A stretch of DNA of 64,000 nucleotides, taken from the NCBI RefSeq assembly GCF_013283195.1, contig NZ_JABEKT010000002.1:620001-684000 (forward strand), read 5' to 3'. Position 1 is the first letter of the stretch; the number at the start of each line of letters is the position of its first letter. The stretch comes from Ensifer adhaerens (GTDB taxonomy: Bacteria; Pseudomonadota; Alphaproteobacteria; Rhizobiales; Rhizobiaceae). The notes below the pieces were generated by a model. It was not told the DNA's origin, searched no databases, and worked only from the letters and a program-made list of their open reading frames with translations. The translations under genes and the position numbers were made by a program. Positions 17,589 to 26,481 of this stretch are shown piece by piece.

Positions 17589-18701
17589 ATGCGCCTGTCC
17601 CACATCTACCATCTCGGCATCAAGGAACTCTGGGGTCTCTGGCGTGATCCGATCCTGTTGATCCTGATCGTCTATTCCTTCACGCTGTCGGTCTATACCG
17701 GCTCGACGGCGATGCCGGAGACGCTCAACCGCGCCGCCGTCGCGATCGTCGATGAGGACCGCTCGCCGGTGTCGACGCGGATATCGACGGCTTTCTATCC
17801 GCCCTATTTCGTGCCGCCGCAGATGATCACGCCGGCGGAAATGGACCGGCGGATGGATCAGGGGCTGGATACCTTTGCGCTCGACATTCCGCCGAATTTC
17901 CAGACGGATCTGCTCGCCGGGCGCACGCCGACGATCCAGCTGAATGTCGATGCGACCCGGATGAGCCAGGCCTTCTCCGGCAACGGCTACATCCAGCAGA
18001 TCGTCACCGGCGAGGTCGCGGGCTTCCTCGAGCGCCACCGCAGCGAGCAGAAACTGCCGGTCGATCTAGTCCTGCGCGCGCGGTACAATGCCGAATTGAA
18101 CAAGGGCTGGTTCGGCGCAGTGATGAACGTCATCACCAACATCACCATCCTGTCGATCGTCCTGACAGGAGCTGCCCTCATCCGCGAACGCGAACATGGC
18201 ACGGTCGAGCATCTGCTCGTCATGCCCGTCACCCCGTTCGAAATCATGGTCAGCAAGGTCTGGTCGATGGGGCTGGTGGTGCTGCTGGCTTCTGCGGTGT
18301 CGCTGATCTTCGTGGTCAAGGGGGTGCTTGCCGTCCCGGTGCAGGGTTCGTTTGCGCTGTTCCTGCTCGCCACCGCCCTGCAACTCTTTGCCACCACGTC
18401 GATGGGAATCCTGCTGGCCACGATTGCCGGCTCGATGCCGCAGTTCGGCCTGCTGCTGATGCTCGTTCTTCTGCCGCTCCAGGCGCTCTCCGGTGGCATG
18501 ACACCGCGCGAAAGCATGCCGGAGATCATCCAGAATATCATGCTGGCGGCGCCGAACACCCATTTCGTCATTCTGGCGCAGGCGGTCCTGTTTCGCGATG
18601 CCGGTCTGGATGTCGTCTGGCCGCAGCTCCTTGCCTTGCTGGTGATCGGCGCCATTCTCTTTGCCTTCGCCATGCGGCGCTTCCGGGCGTTCCTGAAGTA
18701 G
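17589..18701 (+). CDS. ABC-2 type permease (YhhJ-like)
   Basis: A 370-residue membrane subunit with one N-terminal helix (LWRDPILLILIVYSFTLSVYTG), a large periplasmic region and a C-terminal block of about five helices containing LIREREHGTVEHLLVMPVTPFEIMVSKVWSMG, the ABC-2 signature region. It is probably a heterodimer partner of the permease half of the RbbA-like protein. The ATG at 17589 has GAGG five bases upstream; a GTG at 17583 overlaps the preceding stop (GTGA) and is the alternative start. It is the last gene of the export operon. Confidence 0.87.
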   Translation: MRLSHIYHLGIKELWGLWRDPILLILIVYSFTLSVYTGSTAMPETLNRAAVAIVDEDRSPVSTRISTAFYPPYFVPPQMITPAEMDRRMDQGLDTFALDIPPNFQTDLLAGRTPTIQLNVDATRMSQAFSGNGYIQQIVTGEVAGFLERHRSEQKLPVDLVLRARYNAELNKGWFGAVMNVITNITILSIVLTGAALIREREHGTVEHLLVMPVTPFEIMVSKVWSMGLVVLLASAVSLIFVVKGVLAVPVQGSFALFLLATALQLFATTSMGILLATIAGSMPQFGLLLMLVLLPLQALSGGMTPRESMPEIIQNIMLAAPNTHFVILAQAVLFRDAGLDVVWPQLLALLVIGAILFAFAMRRFRAFLK

Positions 18702-18761
18702 CCTTTGCGCCATGGGCCTTGCGAGCTCTGCGCGCGCAGACTTTACCAGTGGAAAATGCGA

Positions 18762-18783
18762 CCGGCGGTTGACCGGCCGCCGG
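18762..18783. terminator. Hairpin after the export operon
   Basis: CCGGCGG pairs with CCGCCGG around an 8-base loop, about 60 bases past the permease stop and about 25 bases before the cobalamin aptamer. No T-run follows. It may separate the export operon from the B12 transcription unit. Confidence 0.4.
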
Positions 18784-18805
18784 CATATGATAGGTCATTT
18801 CTTGC

Positions 18806-18990
18806 GAAACAGGTTCCGTCTGACGACGGATGAAAAGGGAACACGGTGAGGATTGCCCGCAAGGGACCGAAACCGCGACTGCCCCCGCAACTGTAACCGC
18901 CGAGCGGAACCCCATGAAGCCACTGCGCGAACTCTCGCGTGGGAAGGCGGGAGGAAGCGACGACGCGGAAGTCAGGAGACCTGCCTGTTT
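18806..18990 (+). promoter_or_regulatory. Cobalamin riboswitch
   Basis: The conserved blocks of the adenosylcobalamin aptamer occur in order: acaggttcc followed by aaagggaacacggtga, then the B12 box core accgcgactgcccccgcaac with tgtaaccgc, agccactg, tgggaaggcggg, and the closing gaagtcaggagacctgcctgt. The 3' closing strand pairs with the 5' acaggt. It lies about 190 bases upstream of the btuB start, so it most likely lowers expression of the uptake operon when cobalamin is plentiful. Confidence 0.95.
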
Positions 18991-19178
18991 CGGTCACCCA
19001 TGCCTGGACACGAGGGGTGTCGAGGCGCGGCCGTCCGTAGCGGTGACATTGGAGCAATGTTGCCGCGTGCCGCAGACGGCGCCGGGGTGGTCGCTTGTCG
19101 TCTTGCCTCTGCCACCCTTTGCCCGCGGTCGATCGCGCGTGGGCCGGATCGTGCCCATCGCGCCGGAGTGGGGACGAT

Positions 19179-21092
19179 ATGACGAAGCAATTGACTGGCG
19201 CAGCGGCGCTGGTTCTGACACTCGTGGGCGGGGCTCAGGCACAGGATACGGCCGCAAACGAACAACCGACCAAGCTTGAGAAGATCCTGGTTTCCGATGG
19301 CCTGACGCCGACCGAACAGCGCAAATCCGGGCGCGCCTTTACCGTGATTACCGGAGATCAGATCGAGAAAAACCAGATCCGCTACGTCGCCGACGCCCTG
19401 CGTCTCGTTCCCGGTTTCTCGGTTTCGCGCACCGGTGCCTCCGGCGGCCTGACGCAGGTGCGCGTGCGCGGTGCGGAAGGCAATCAGCTACTGGTGGTGA
19501 TCGATGGCGTCGAGGCGAACGACGTGTCCCAGGGCGAGTTCGACTTCGGCGGCCTGGTTGCCGACGACATCGAGCGCATCGAAATCCTGCGCGGACCGCA
19601 AAGCACCTTCTGGGGCGCCAATGCCATGGCCGGTGTCATCAACATCATCACCAAGAAGGGAAGCCGCGATGGTGCCGTGTCAAACGCCCGCACCGAAGTC
19701 GGCAGCGACGGTACCTGGCTTGGCGGCCTGTCGACCCGCGGCGGCGGCGAGGGCTATGATTACGCGCTGTCCGGCGTGTTCCAGAGAACCGGCGGTTTCA
19801 ATGTCTCCGATACCGGCTCCGAGGATGATGGCGACCGCAACGGCACCGTCAACGGCAAGTTCACCTTCGATCTCTCGCCGGATCTGCAGCTCGATGCGAC
19901 CTTGCGCGCCGTCAACCGCAAGACCGACCTCGACGCGCAGGATTACATGACGGCGCTGACCTACGACACGCTGGACTATACGCGATCGCGCGAGCTCTCG
20001 AGCTCGCTCGGCCTGACCCATTCGGCGCTCGACGGCGATCTCACCCAGAAGGCGCGCGTCTCCGGCCTTGACGTTCACCGCGACAATGTCAGCGGCTTCG
20101 GGCGATCCTGGAACGACGGCAACCGCTACAACGGCAGCTATCAGGCGAGCTACGGCTTCGATGGTGGAGACGGTATCCGCCACCAGATCACCGGAGGCTA
20201 CGAGTGGCAGCGCGAGACGTTCACGCCGTCGCATCTGCAGCAGACCTTCAGCCGCAATGCGCATTCGCTCGTCGGCGAGTATCGCGGCGAGTTCGCCGAC
20301 CAGTTCTTCGTCAATGCAGGCCTCAGGCGCGATTTCAACGATCGCTTCGAGGACGCGACCACATGGAGCCTCAGCGCCTCCTGGGAGATACCGGGCAGCG
20401 ATACCCGCCTGCACGCATCCGTCGGCACCGGCGTGACCAATCCGACCTTCTACGAGCAGTTCGGCTATATCCCGGGAACCTTCATCGGCAATCCCTACCT
20501 GAAACCGGAGGAAAGCCTCGGCTGGGACATCGGTGTCGAGCAGCGCTTCTTCGAAGACGGTCTGACCGTCGATGTCACCTACTTTGACCAGAACCTTAAA
20601 AACGAGATCGCCACCGTCTACGACGCCAGCTTCCGTTCGACGCCGGTCAATCGCTCCGGCGAAAGCTTGCGCCACGGGGTCGAGGTCTCCGCGACGGTCG
20701 ACTTCTTCAACGGACTGACGACGACGGCGACCTACACCTACACCGCTTCGACCGAGCAGACGCTTGCCGGCGGGCCGCGGCTGCAGGAGGTCCGCCGTCC
20801 GCGCCATGCCGCGTCGCTCGATGCCGCGTATGTCTTCTATGACGATCGTATCAGGGTCTTCGGCGAAGTCATCCTCAATGGCCGGATGCAGGATGTCGCC
20901 TATCGGCCGGGCCCGGAGCGAGTGCCGCTCGGCGCCTATACGCTGGTCAATGTTGGCGGCAGCTTCAAGGTCAACGACACGCTCGAGATCTTCGGCCGCG
21001 TCGACAACCTTTTCGATGAGGACTATGAGGAGATCTACGGCTACAACACGCAAGGCGTGACCGCCTTTGCCGGCCTGAAGGCCTCGTTCTGA
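19179..21092 (+). CDS. btuB: TonB-dependent cobalamin receptor BtuB
   Basis: A 637-residue outer-membrane receptor. The signal peptide MTKQLTGAAALVLTLVGGAQAQ is followed by an EKILVSDG-type TonB-box region, a plug domain (about 50-150, with RVRGAEGNQLLVVIDGVEAND and IERIEILRGPQSTFWG), and a 22-strand barrel ending in the sorting signal GLKASF with C-terminal Phe. The riboswitch upstream and the btuFCD genes downstream fix cobalamin as the substrate. The ATG at 19179 lies behind GGGGA; a longer frame from 19095 lacks a signal peptide. The TGA overlaps the next ATG. Confidence 0.93.
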   Translation: MTKQLTGAAALVLTLVGGAQAQDTAANEQPTKLEKILVSDGLTPTEQRKSGRAFTVITGDQIEKNQIRYVADALRLVPGFSVSRTGASGGLTQVRVRGAEGNQLLVVIDGVEANDVSQGEFDFGGLVADDIERIEILRGPQSTFWGANAMAGVINIITKKGSRDGAVSNARTEVGSDGTWLGGLSTRGGGEGYDYALSGVFQRTGGFNVSDTGSEDDGDRNGTVNGKFTFDLSPDLQLDATLRAVNRKTDLDAQDYMTALTYDTLDYTRSRELSSSLGLTHSALDGDLTQKARVSGLDVHRDNVSGFGRSWNDGNRYNGSYQASYGFDGGDGIRHQITGGYEWQRETFTPSHLQQTFSRNAHSLVGEYRGEFADQFFVNAGLRRDFNDRFEDATTWSLSASWEIPGSDTRLHASVGTGVTNPTFYEQFGYIPGTFIGNPYLKPEESLGWDIGVEQRFFEDGLTVDVTYFDQNLKNEIATVYDASFRSTPVNRSGESLRHGVEVSATVDFFNGLTTTATYTYTASTEQTLAGGPRLQEVRRPRHAASLDAAYVFYDDRIRVFGEVILNGRMQDVAYRPGPERVPLGAYTLVNVGGSFKVNDTLEIFGRVDNLFDEDYEEIYGYNTQGVTAFAGLKASF

Positions 21093-21961
21093 TGACATCC
21101 GGTTGGTGCAGGCGATATCTGGTTGCAGGGGTGCTTTGCACAGCCTTGCCCTTTGGCGCCTGGGCAGGCGAAGCGCCGCGCCGCGTCGTCTCCATGAACG
21201 TCTGCACCGACCAGATGGCGATGCTGGTGGCCGACAAGGGGCAACTCCATTCGGTATCCTATCTGGCCACCGATGGCTCGACCTCGGCGCTTGCCGCCGA
21301 GGCGAACTCCTATGTGGTCAATCATGGGCTTGCCGAAGAAATCTTCCTGATGAAGCCGGATCTGGTGATTGCCGGGACCTATACGACGCGCACGACCGTC
21401 GATCTGTTGAAGCGGCTCGGTTTTGCAGTCGAGGAGTTCGCGCCGGAGGCATCGATTGCCGAGGTCCGGGCAAACCTCCAACGCATGGGAAAGCTTCTCG
21501 GTCGTCAACAGCGCGCGGATCAACTGGTGGCGGAAATGGATGCCGAGATCGGGCGGTTGAAGACGATCAAGGTGCACGATGTCGATCTGGCGCTCTATTA
21601 TGCCAACGGCTTCACCTCGGGCAGCGGCACGCTGGTTGCCGATATCGTCGGCATCGCGGGACTGGAAAATCTCGCCGACAAGCTGGGCATCTCCGGCACC
21701 GGGCAATTGCCACTGGAAGTTTTGGTGCTTGCACGTCCGGACCTGATCGCCATCGATGCCAGCAGCGAACGCGGACCGGCGCTCGCCAAGCAGAATTTCG
21801 CCCATCCCGCCTTCAGAGCAGTTACCTCGCAGCACCAGGCCGTCCAGCTCGACAGTCGCTACACCATCTGCGGCGGACCGTTCACCCTGGTTGCCGCACG
21901 CATCCTGCAGCAGGCCGCTATGAAACTCGATGCCACGCAACTCGACTTGGGGAAAAGATGA
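21092..21961 (+). CDS. btuF: Periplasmic cobalamin-binding protein (BtuF-like)
   Basis: A 289-residue class III binding protein. After a signal peptide (YLVAGVLCTALPFGAWAG) the first lobe begins RRVVSMNVCTDQMAMLVADK, with the family patterns NHGLAEEIFLMKPDLVIAG and LLKRLGFAVEEF. It carries B12 from BtuB to the BtuCD transporter. It overlaps btuB by one base (TGATG) and btuC by four (ATGA). FecB/HemT-type iron-complex binding proteins share the fold; the riboswitch context makes cobalamin the better call. Confidence 0.88.
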   Translation: MTSGWCRRYLVAGVLCTALPFGAWAGEAPRRVVSMNVCTDQMAMLVADKGQLHSVSYLATDGSTSALAAEANSYVVNHGLAEEIFLMKPDLVIAGTYTTRTTVDLLKRLGFAVEEFAPEASIAEVRANLQRMGKLLGRQQRADQLVAEMDAEIGRLKTIKVHDVDLALYYANGFTSGSGTLVADIVGIAGLENLADKLGISGTGQLPLEVLVLARPDLIAIDASSERGPALAKQNFAHPAFRAVTSQHQAVQLDSRYTICGGPFTLVAARILQQAAMKLDATQLDLGKR

Positions 21962-22959
21962 CGGAAACCGCCCGATACCGCTTGCTCATCGTCTTGCTTG
22001 CCATTCTTGTCACCTCGCTTTTCGTCCTTTCGCTGACGGTCGGCCCTGCAGATGTCAGCCCATGGCAGGGCCTCGCCGGTCTTTTCGCTGGAGACGACAG
22101 TCTGATCGGGCTGGTGATGCGGGAAATCCGCCTGCCGCGGGCAATCCTCGGGCTGATGATCGGCGCGACGCTCGGGCTTTCCGGTGCCGCCCTTCAAGGC
22201 TATCTGCGCAATCCGCTTGCCGAACCCGGGCTGATCGGGGTCAGCGCCTCGGCGTCGCTCGGTGCTGTGATCGCCATCTACACCGGACTGTCGGCCTTGC
22301 TACCGCTTGCGCTGCCGTTGATGGCGCTTGGCGGCGCGCTCTGCGCCGTTCTGGTCGTCCGGCTGATGGCCGGGGCTGATGCCCGACCGCTCTCCGTCAT
22401 CCTTGCCGGCGTTGCGGTTTCGACCTTTGCCGGGGCGATGACCTCGCTGGCGCTCAATCTCTCTCCAAACCCGTTCGCGGCGATGGAGATCATGTTCTGG
22501 ATGCTGGGCTCGCTCACCGACCGGTCGATGACCCATGTCTGGCTGGCCGCGCCCTTCATGGTGCTCGGCTGGCTGATGCTGGCAAGCCTCGGCCGGGCGC
22601 TCGATGCCCTGACACTCGGCCACGAGACGGCGGCGAGCATGGGGATTGATATGAAAAGGGTGCAGCGGCTCGCGGTTATCGGCACGGCCGCCTCGGTCGG
22701 TGCGGCAACGGCGGTGGCCGGTGCGATCGGTTTCGTCGGCCTGGTCGTTCCGCATCTGCTGCGTCCCCTTGTCGGGGCGCGGCCCTCGCGGTTGCTCTTT
22801 GCCAGCGCGCTCGGCGGGGCGGCCTTGCTGCTTGCCGCCGACATTCTCGTGCGCGTCGTTGCACCCGGACGCGATCTCAAGCTCGGCGTGCTGACCGCTG
22901 TCTTGGGTGCGCCGTTTTTTCTTGTTCTGGTGATGCGCGCGCGGAGGCAGATGGCATGA
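21958..22959 (+). CDS. btuC: Cobalamin ABC transporter permease (BtuC/FecCD family)
   Basis: A 333-residue polytopic permease with about ten helices. The FecCD-family landmarks are present: REIRLPRAILGLMIGATLGLSGAALQGYLRNPLAEPGLIGVSASASLGAV, then LSVILAGVAVSTFAGAMTSLA, and GAIGFVGLVVPHLLRPLVG near the C-terminus. It forms the membrane channel with the ATPase at 22956. The start is the ATG at 21958 within the btuF stop; a long open frame running back to 21103 is an overlap artefact. Confidence 0.92.
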   Translation: MTETARYRLLIVLLAILVTSLFVLSLTVGPADVSPWQGLAGLFAGDDSLIGLVMREIRLPRAILGLMIGATLGLSGAALQGYLRNPLAEPGLIGVSASASLGAVIAIYTGLSALLPLALPLMALGGALCAVLVVRLMAGADARPLSVILAGVAVSTFAGAMTSLALNLSPNPFAAMEIMFWMLGSLTDRSMTHVWLAAPFMVLGWLMLASLGRALDALTLGHETAASMGIDMKRVQRLAVIGTAASVGAATAVAGAIGFVGLVVPHLLRPLVGARPSRLLFASALGGAALLLAADILVRVVAPGRDLKLGVLTAVLGAPFFLVLVMRARRQMA

Positions 22960-23771
22960 GCCGGCTTGCCGTTTCCAATCTCTCCGCCTCGCTTGGCGGC
23001 AATACGGTGCTGAAGGGCATCGCTCTTAGCGTCGGGCCGGGCGAATTCGTTGGTCTTATCGGGCCAAACGGTGCCGGCAAATCGACGCTTCTGCGCGCCT
23101 GCCTGGGGCTGATCCCGTCGAGCGGCGAAATTCAGCTTGCTGGGCGGGATCTGCGGCGGATGACTGCAGCCGACCTTGCCCGTCACGTCGCCTATGTCGC
23201 GCAGGACAGGGATATCGCCTGGCCGATCACGGTGGAAGCTCTGGTCGACCTCGGGAGACAGCCGCACCGGGGCGCCTTTGCACGATCGGCGCTCGCCGAC
23301 CAGGAAGCCGTTGAAGCAGCGCTCCAGCGCATGGATATCGACAAGTTGCGATCGCGCCGGGCAACCGATCTTTCCGGCGGCGAAAAAGCGCGCGCGCTGA
23401 TTGCAAGAGCCTTGGCACAGCAGGCCGACCTGCTTCTGGCCGACGAGCCGGTCGCGGGCCTCGATCCGGCGCACCAGATAGCGCTGATGCAGGTGTTCCG
23501 CGATCTGACGCGGCAGGGCACTTCGGTCGTAGCCTCGATGCACGATCTCGGTCTGGCGGCGCGCTGGTGCGATCGGCTCGTGCTTCTCGAAGGCGGCCGC
23601 ATCGTCGCCGACGGCCCGCCTGCCGCGGTGCTGACCGCAGACCTCTTGCGGCGCGTCTACGGTATCGAAGCCTATGTCACCGAGGCGGCGGGGGGGCTGA
23701 TCGTGCAGCCGACGCGCCTTGCGCAAGCCGGCATCGAACAAGAGGTTGCAGGGGATAATATCCATGGCTGA
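22956..23771 (+). CDS. btuD: Cobalamin ABC transporter ATPase (BtuD/FecE family)
   Basis: A 271-residue ATPase with Walker A GPNGAGKST, signature LSGGEKARALIARAL and Walker B LLLADEPVAGLD, followed by the switch histidine in SMHDLGLA. It powers cobalamin import with the permease. The start overlaps the permease stop by four bases (ATGA), and the end overlaps the next gene by eight bases. The second half of the signature is KARAL instead of the usual QRVxL, within normal variation. Confidence 0.92.
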   Translation: MSRLAVSNLSASLGGNTVLKGIALSVGPGEFVGLIGPNGAGKSTLLRACLGLIPSSGEIQLAGRDLRRMTAADLARHVAYVAQDRDIAWPITVEALVDLGRQPHRGAFARSALADQEAVEAALQRMDIDKLRSRRATDLSGGEKARALIARALAQQADLLLADEPVAGLDPAHQIALMQVFRDLTRQGTSVVASMHDLGLAARWCDRLVLLEGGRIVADGPPAAVLTADLLRRVYGIEAYVTEAAGGLIVQPTRLAQAGIEQEVAGDNIHG

Positions 23772-24798
23772 ACTCGCCGACATGCTCAGCACGCATCTGA
23801 AAGACCCGGAGGCCGGGTGGAGCATGGGGACCTTCGGCGCCATTGCCGAGTTCCACCAGGATCCCGGTGAAGCGCTCGTTGTCGACGCGCCGGAGATGTT
23901 TTGCAGGGCCACGGAGAGAGGTGGCGTGCGGATCGATCCGGCCTGCGTCGCCGATCTCGTGCCGGTCGCCTACGAAGCGCTGAGCCCGAGAGCGCACCGC
24001 TGGAGCCACGCGGTCGCTCTGTGCCTGCCGGAAGGCGATGCGCGGCGCGAGGCGCGTGCGCTCCTGACCGAACTCGGCCCTGACGAAGGGGCCATTCGCC
24101 CCGGCGATCGCCACGGCATCCTCTTTGATATGGGGCTTTCGCTGCCGCAATGCGACTTTTGCATTCGCACCGAAGACATCGAGCTGCTTGAGGTCATGAG
24201 GCGGTGTGTCGGACGCTCGCTGTTTGAAGCCGACAATCCGGCAATGCAGGCTATCTTGAAGGCCCATCCCCATCGCGTTGCCGTCACAGCCATCGGCCGT
24301 GTCGAGGTCTATCAGAAGATCGGCGGGCCGGACACCGGCGGCATATCTCCGCCCGGTCCGCACACGCACGTGTTGCCGCAACTCTTGCGCAGCGGCCGCA
24401 CGCATTCCGCCAATACTCCGATCCCGCCGGGCCTGCTGCCGCTCGGCAGCCTGCATCCTGGCAATCCGGTCGTCGGGCCGATGGGCGAGGAGAGGGCTTT
24501 CGATCCGCACCTGCATCAGCGGTTCCAGGGGCTTCTGGAGTGTTACGGCAATGCGTCGACGGTCGCCGTAAAGGCCGATCTCATTGCGGCGCTGGGCCGC
24601 AATGACCATCCGCAGAACTTTGCCTGCCCGAACGACCGGTCGGCCCGCGCGGCCATGCGCGTTGGCCTCAGGCAGCAGGAGCACCTCGCCCGTCAGAGCG
24701 GTGACGAAGAATATCTTGCGAGGGTTCTCGGCTGGCGCGCGGTGTACGATCGCGCCGTCGACGCTGCCGACACCGACGACGAAGCGCCTGGCCACTAA
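23764..24798 (+). CDS. Conserved protein of unknown function coupled to the B12 uptake operon
   Basis: A 344-residue soluble protein with no signal peptide or membrane segment. It begins MAELADMLSTHLKDPEAGWSMG and includes a Cys pair LPQCDFCIRT near residue 120 and a His/Pro-rich block GPHTHVLPQLLRSGRTH followed by PPGLLPLGSLHPGNP near residues 200-230. These could bind a metal or cofactor but match no motif I can name. It overlaps btuD by eight bases, the tightest coupling in the operon, so it is expressed with the B12 transporter and under the same riboswitch. A role in cobalamin handling is an inference from context. I do not recognise the family. Confidence 0.8.
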   Translation: MAELADMLSTHLKDPEAGWSMGTFGAIAEFHQDPGEALVVDAPEMFCRATERGGVRIDPACVADLVPVAYEALSPRAHRWSHAVALCLPEGDARREARALLTELGPDEGAIRPGDRHGILFDMGLSLPQCDFCIRTEDIELLEVMRRCVGRSLFEADNPAMQAILKAHPHRVAVTAIGRVEVYQKIGGPDTGGISPPGPHTHVLPQLLRSGRTHSANTPIPPGLLPLGSLHPGNPVVGPMGEERAFDPHLHQRFQGLLECYGNASTVAVKADLIAALGRNDHPQNFACPNDRSARAAMRVGLRQQEHLARQSGDEEYLARVLGWRAVYDRAVDAADTDDEAPGH

Positions 24799-24968
24799 GG
24801 GCAAGGCACTGCAGGTGCTGCGACGTCTGCGGCAAATCTGAAGCGTCGCGGGGGCGCCTTGCAAGACGCAGAGGGGAGGAAATGGCTTTCTGCTGCCTTG
24901 CCTGACGCGCGTTTTCACGCCAGACACGTGATCCGAACAGTGATCGAATTGACGAAGGGCAGGCGACG

Positions 24969-25589
24969 ATGGCCGAACGCAAACACGGAGAAACAGCCCC
25001 CGCCACGGACGTGACCATCGCCGGTGCCGACTGGTACGGGCTCGATATTTCCGACCGCAACCACAGCCGCACGCTGTTTTCGGATCTGGATATGACCGAG
25101 GCCACCAGCGCTGGTGCCGTCTTCAAGGAATGCACCTTCCGTCGCGCCAAGTTCAATTGCTCGCGCCACGAGGGCAGCGCCTTCATCAACTGTACCTTCG
25201 TCGGGTGCAATTTCTACGACGTCGACTTCAACGACTGCAAGTTCGTCGGCAGCATGTTCGACAGCTGCAAGTTCGATGCGACAAGGGTGAAGGGCGGCAA
25301 CTGGTCGTTCGTCGGATTGCCGGGTGCGGACCTTCGCAGCGCCGTTTTCACCGACGCGGTCCTGCGCGAGGCCGACCTGACCGGCGCCCGCTGCGAGAGC
25401 GGCACGATGACCGGCCTCGACCTGTCGGGCGCCTGGCTTCACAGTGCCAATTTCAGTGGATGTGACCTGCGTGGCAGCGATTTAACGTCGATCGAACCGG
25501 AAACGGTGACGCTGAAGCGTGCCGTCATCACCATCGAGCAGTCGGTGATGATCTGCGAGGCCATGGGCCTGGTGGTCCGGGCTTCCTAA
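24969..25589 (+). CDS. Pentapeptide-repeat protein
   Basis: A 206-residue protein built mainly of A(D/N)LXX-type pentapeptides from about residue 25 to 180, for example CTFRRAKFNC, CTFVGCNFYDVDFNDCKFVG and ADLRSAVFTDAVLREADLTG. These fold into a right-handed quadrilateral beta-helix. Some members (MfpA, Qnr) mimic DNA and protect gyrase, but most have no known role, and nothing here points to gyrase. The repeat is Cys-rich at several inward positions. The start at ATG 24969 has GGCAGGCGACG upstream. It stands alone, 170 bases after the B12 operon. Confidence 0.85.
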   Translation: MAERKHGETAPATDVTIAGADWYGLDISDRNHSRTLFSDLDMTEATSAGAVFKECTFRRAKFNCSRHEGSAFINCTFVGCNFYDVDFNDCKFVGSMFDSCKFDATRVKGGNWSFVGLPGADLRSAVFTDAVLREADLTGARCESGTMTGLDLSGAWLHSANFSGCDLRGSDLTSIEPETVTLKRAVITIEQSVMICEAMGLVVRAS

Positions 25590-25619
25590 ATCGTCGAGCG
25601 GCAGGTCGCAAGAACCTGC

Positions 25620-25871
25620 TCAGTTTCGCGGTTCTCCGCTCGGCGCGTAGACCGTCTTCTGCTTGAACGCGAAGATATTGCCGCAACGGCACCGTATCAT
25701 GTGTTTCGCGGGATCGCTCGACGGGCGCTCCGTCGAAAAGCCCGCTGGCATCTGGTCGATGAGAAAACCACGGGTCCTGCTTTTCGGATCGTCGTTCTCC
25801 GAGGCTTCTGCAAAGCCGGACGCACCGCATTTGGCACATTCCAGTTTTCTCGAATAACGATCTCTCGACAC
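25620..25871 (-). CDS. Small zinc-ribbon-like protein
   Basis: An 83-residue protein with two cysteine pairs, CAKC near residue 12 and CRC near residue 61, which together could form a four-Cys zinc ribbon. The rest (ENDDPKSRTRGFLIDQMPAGF) is hydrophilic. I believe similar small proteins occur in rhizobia but know no function. The start is a GTG at 25871. It converges on the pentapeptide-repeat gene with a 30-base gap. Confidence 0.55.
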   Translation of the reverse strand: MSRDRYSRKLECAKCGASGFAEASENDDPKSRTRGFLIDQMPAGFSTERPSSDPAKHMIRCRCGNIFAFKQKTVYAPSGEPRN

Positions 25872-26477
25872 GATTGTCCCAATCCAAAATCAATGAGGAC
25901 CCGCACTACAGGAGGCGAGGGGCTCGTTCAAGACCGTCCAGCGAAACGGTGCTGGATCGCGGCGCTCTGGAGGTCGCCTTTTGCCGGTCAGGCGTTGTCC
26001 TACCGGGAGCAACGTCGCGGCCGGAAATGCGACGGCCGATGGGTGGTTGCCATTGGCGCCATGCATCCGGCCGAGAAGGCTACTACTTCTGGATTAGTAG
26101 TCCCCCTCTCACGTATCTGCGAACTTTCGCATATAATCCGCTCGGCGCTAAGAGGGGTCTCTCAGCTTCATTGAAAATCAGGGTGCGGGTCGGAAGGCCT
26201 GACGCGGTTCTTTGTGTTCGAATGCAACTTAAAGTTAAGATCGCATCTGTTGCCCTCGAGCCGTGGAGACGGTGCGAGCATATTTTGCAGGCATGGAACG
26301 ACCGGAGGGAAGGCGACCGCGATTGATCGCGGCGGCAAATCTGATGGAGAACACTGTGCAGACAGACGACATCGGTAACGGCACATCGCAGCTTGTCAGA
26401 CCAACGGGCGCATCTGCCGATGATGCGGGGCGCCGCGTCACCCTCGCGTGTGGGGATGGTTCGATGCGGGGGCTGGC
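25872..26477. other. 606-base region without a confident gene
   Basis: Several short open frames overlap here, but none has a recognisable domain or strong ribosome site. Base composition is less GC-rich than the neighbours around 26060-26260. Visible elements are a palindrome next to TATAAT (26118-26137), a pair ACTACT...AGTAGT near 26080-26100, and one small frame coupled to the downstream gene (26344-26481). It is probably the long leader and promoter of the fusion gene at 26478. Confidence 0.45.
26118..26137 (+). promoter_or_regulatory. Palindrome overlapping a TATAAT hexamer
   Basis: TGCGAA-CT-TTCGCA is a perfect dyad at 26118-26131, and its last base adjoins the perfect -10 hexamer TATAAT at 26132-26137. 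No good -35 is present at 17 bases, so an activator or alternative promoter would be needed. It lies 340 bases upstream of the fusion gene. Confidence 0.35.
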
Positions 26478-26481
26478 ATGA
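26344..26481 (+). CDS. Possible small protein coupled to the fusion gene
   Basis: A 45-residue frame (MENTVQTDDIGNGTSQLVRP...) ends in a TGA that overlaps the ATG of the next gene as ATGA. Coupling of this kind is common among real genes in this window, but the frame has no recognisable domain and only a weak GGCGG upstream. It could be a leader peptide or chance. Confidence 0.22.
   Translation: MENTVQTDDIGNGTSQLVRPTGASADDAGRRVTLACGDGSMRGLA

Noticed and set aside
18743-19265. Short frames over the cobalamin riboswitch.
   Set aside because: The sequence matches the conserved aptamer blocks in order; coding here would conflict with the RNA structure.
21103-21957. A 618-residue open frame running from inside btuF into btuC.
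   Set aside because: The first 285 codons are a shifted reading of btuF with no domain content; the permease starts at 21958 with an ATGA overlap.
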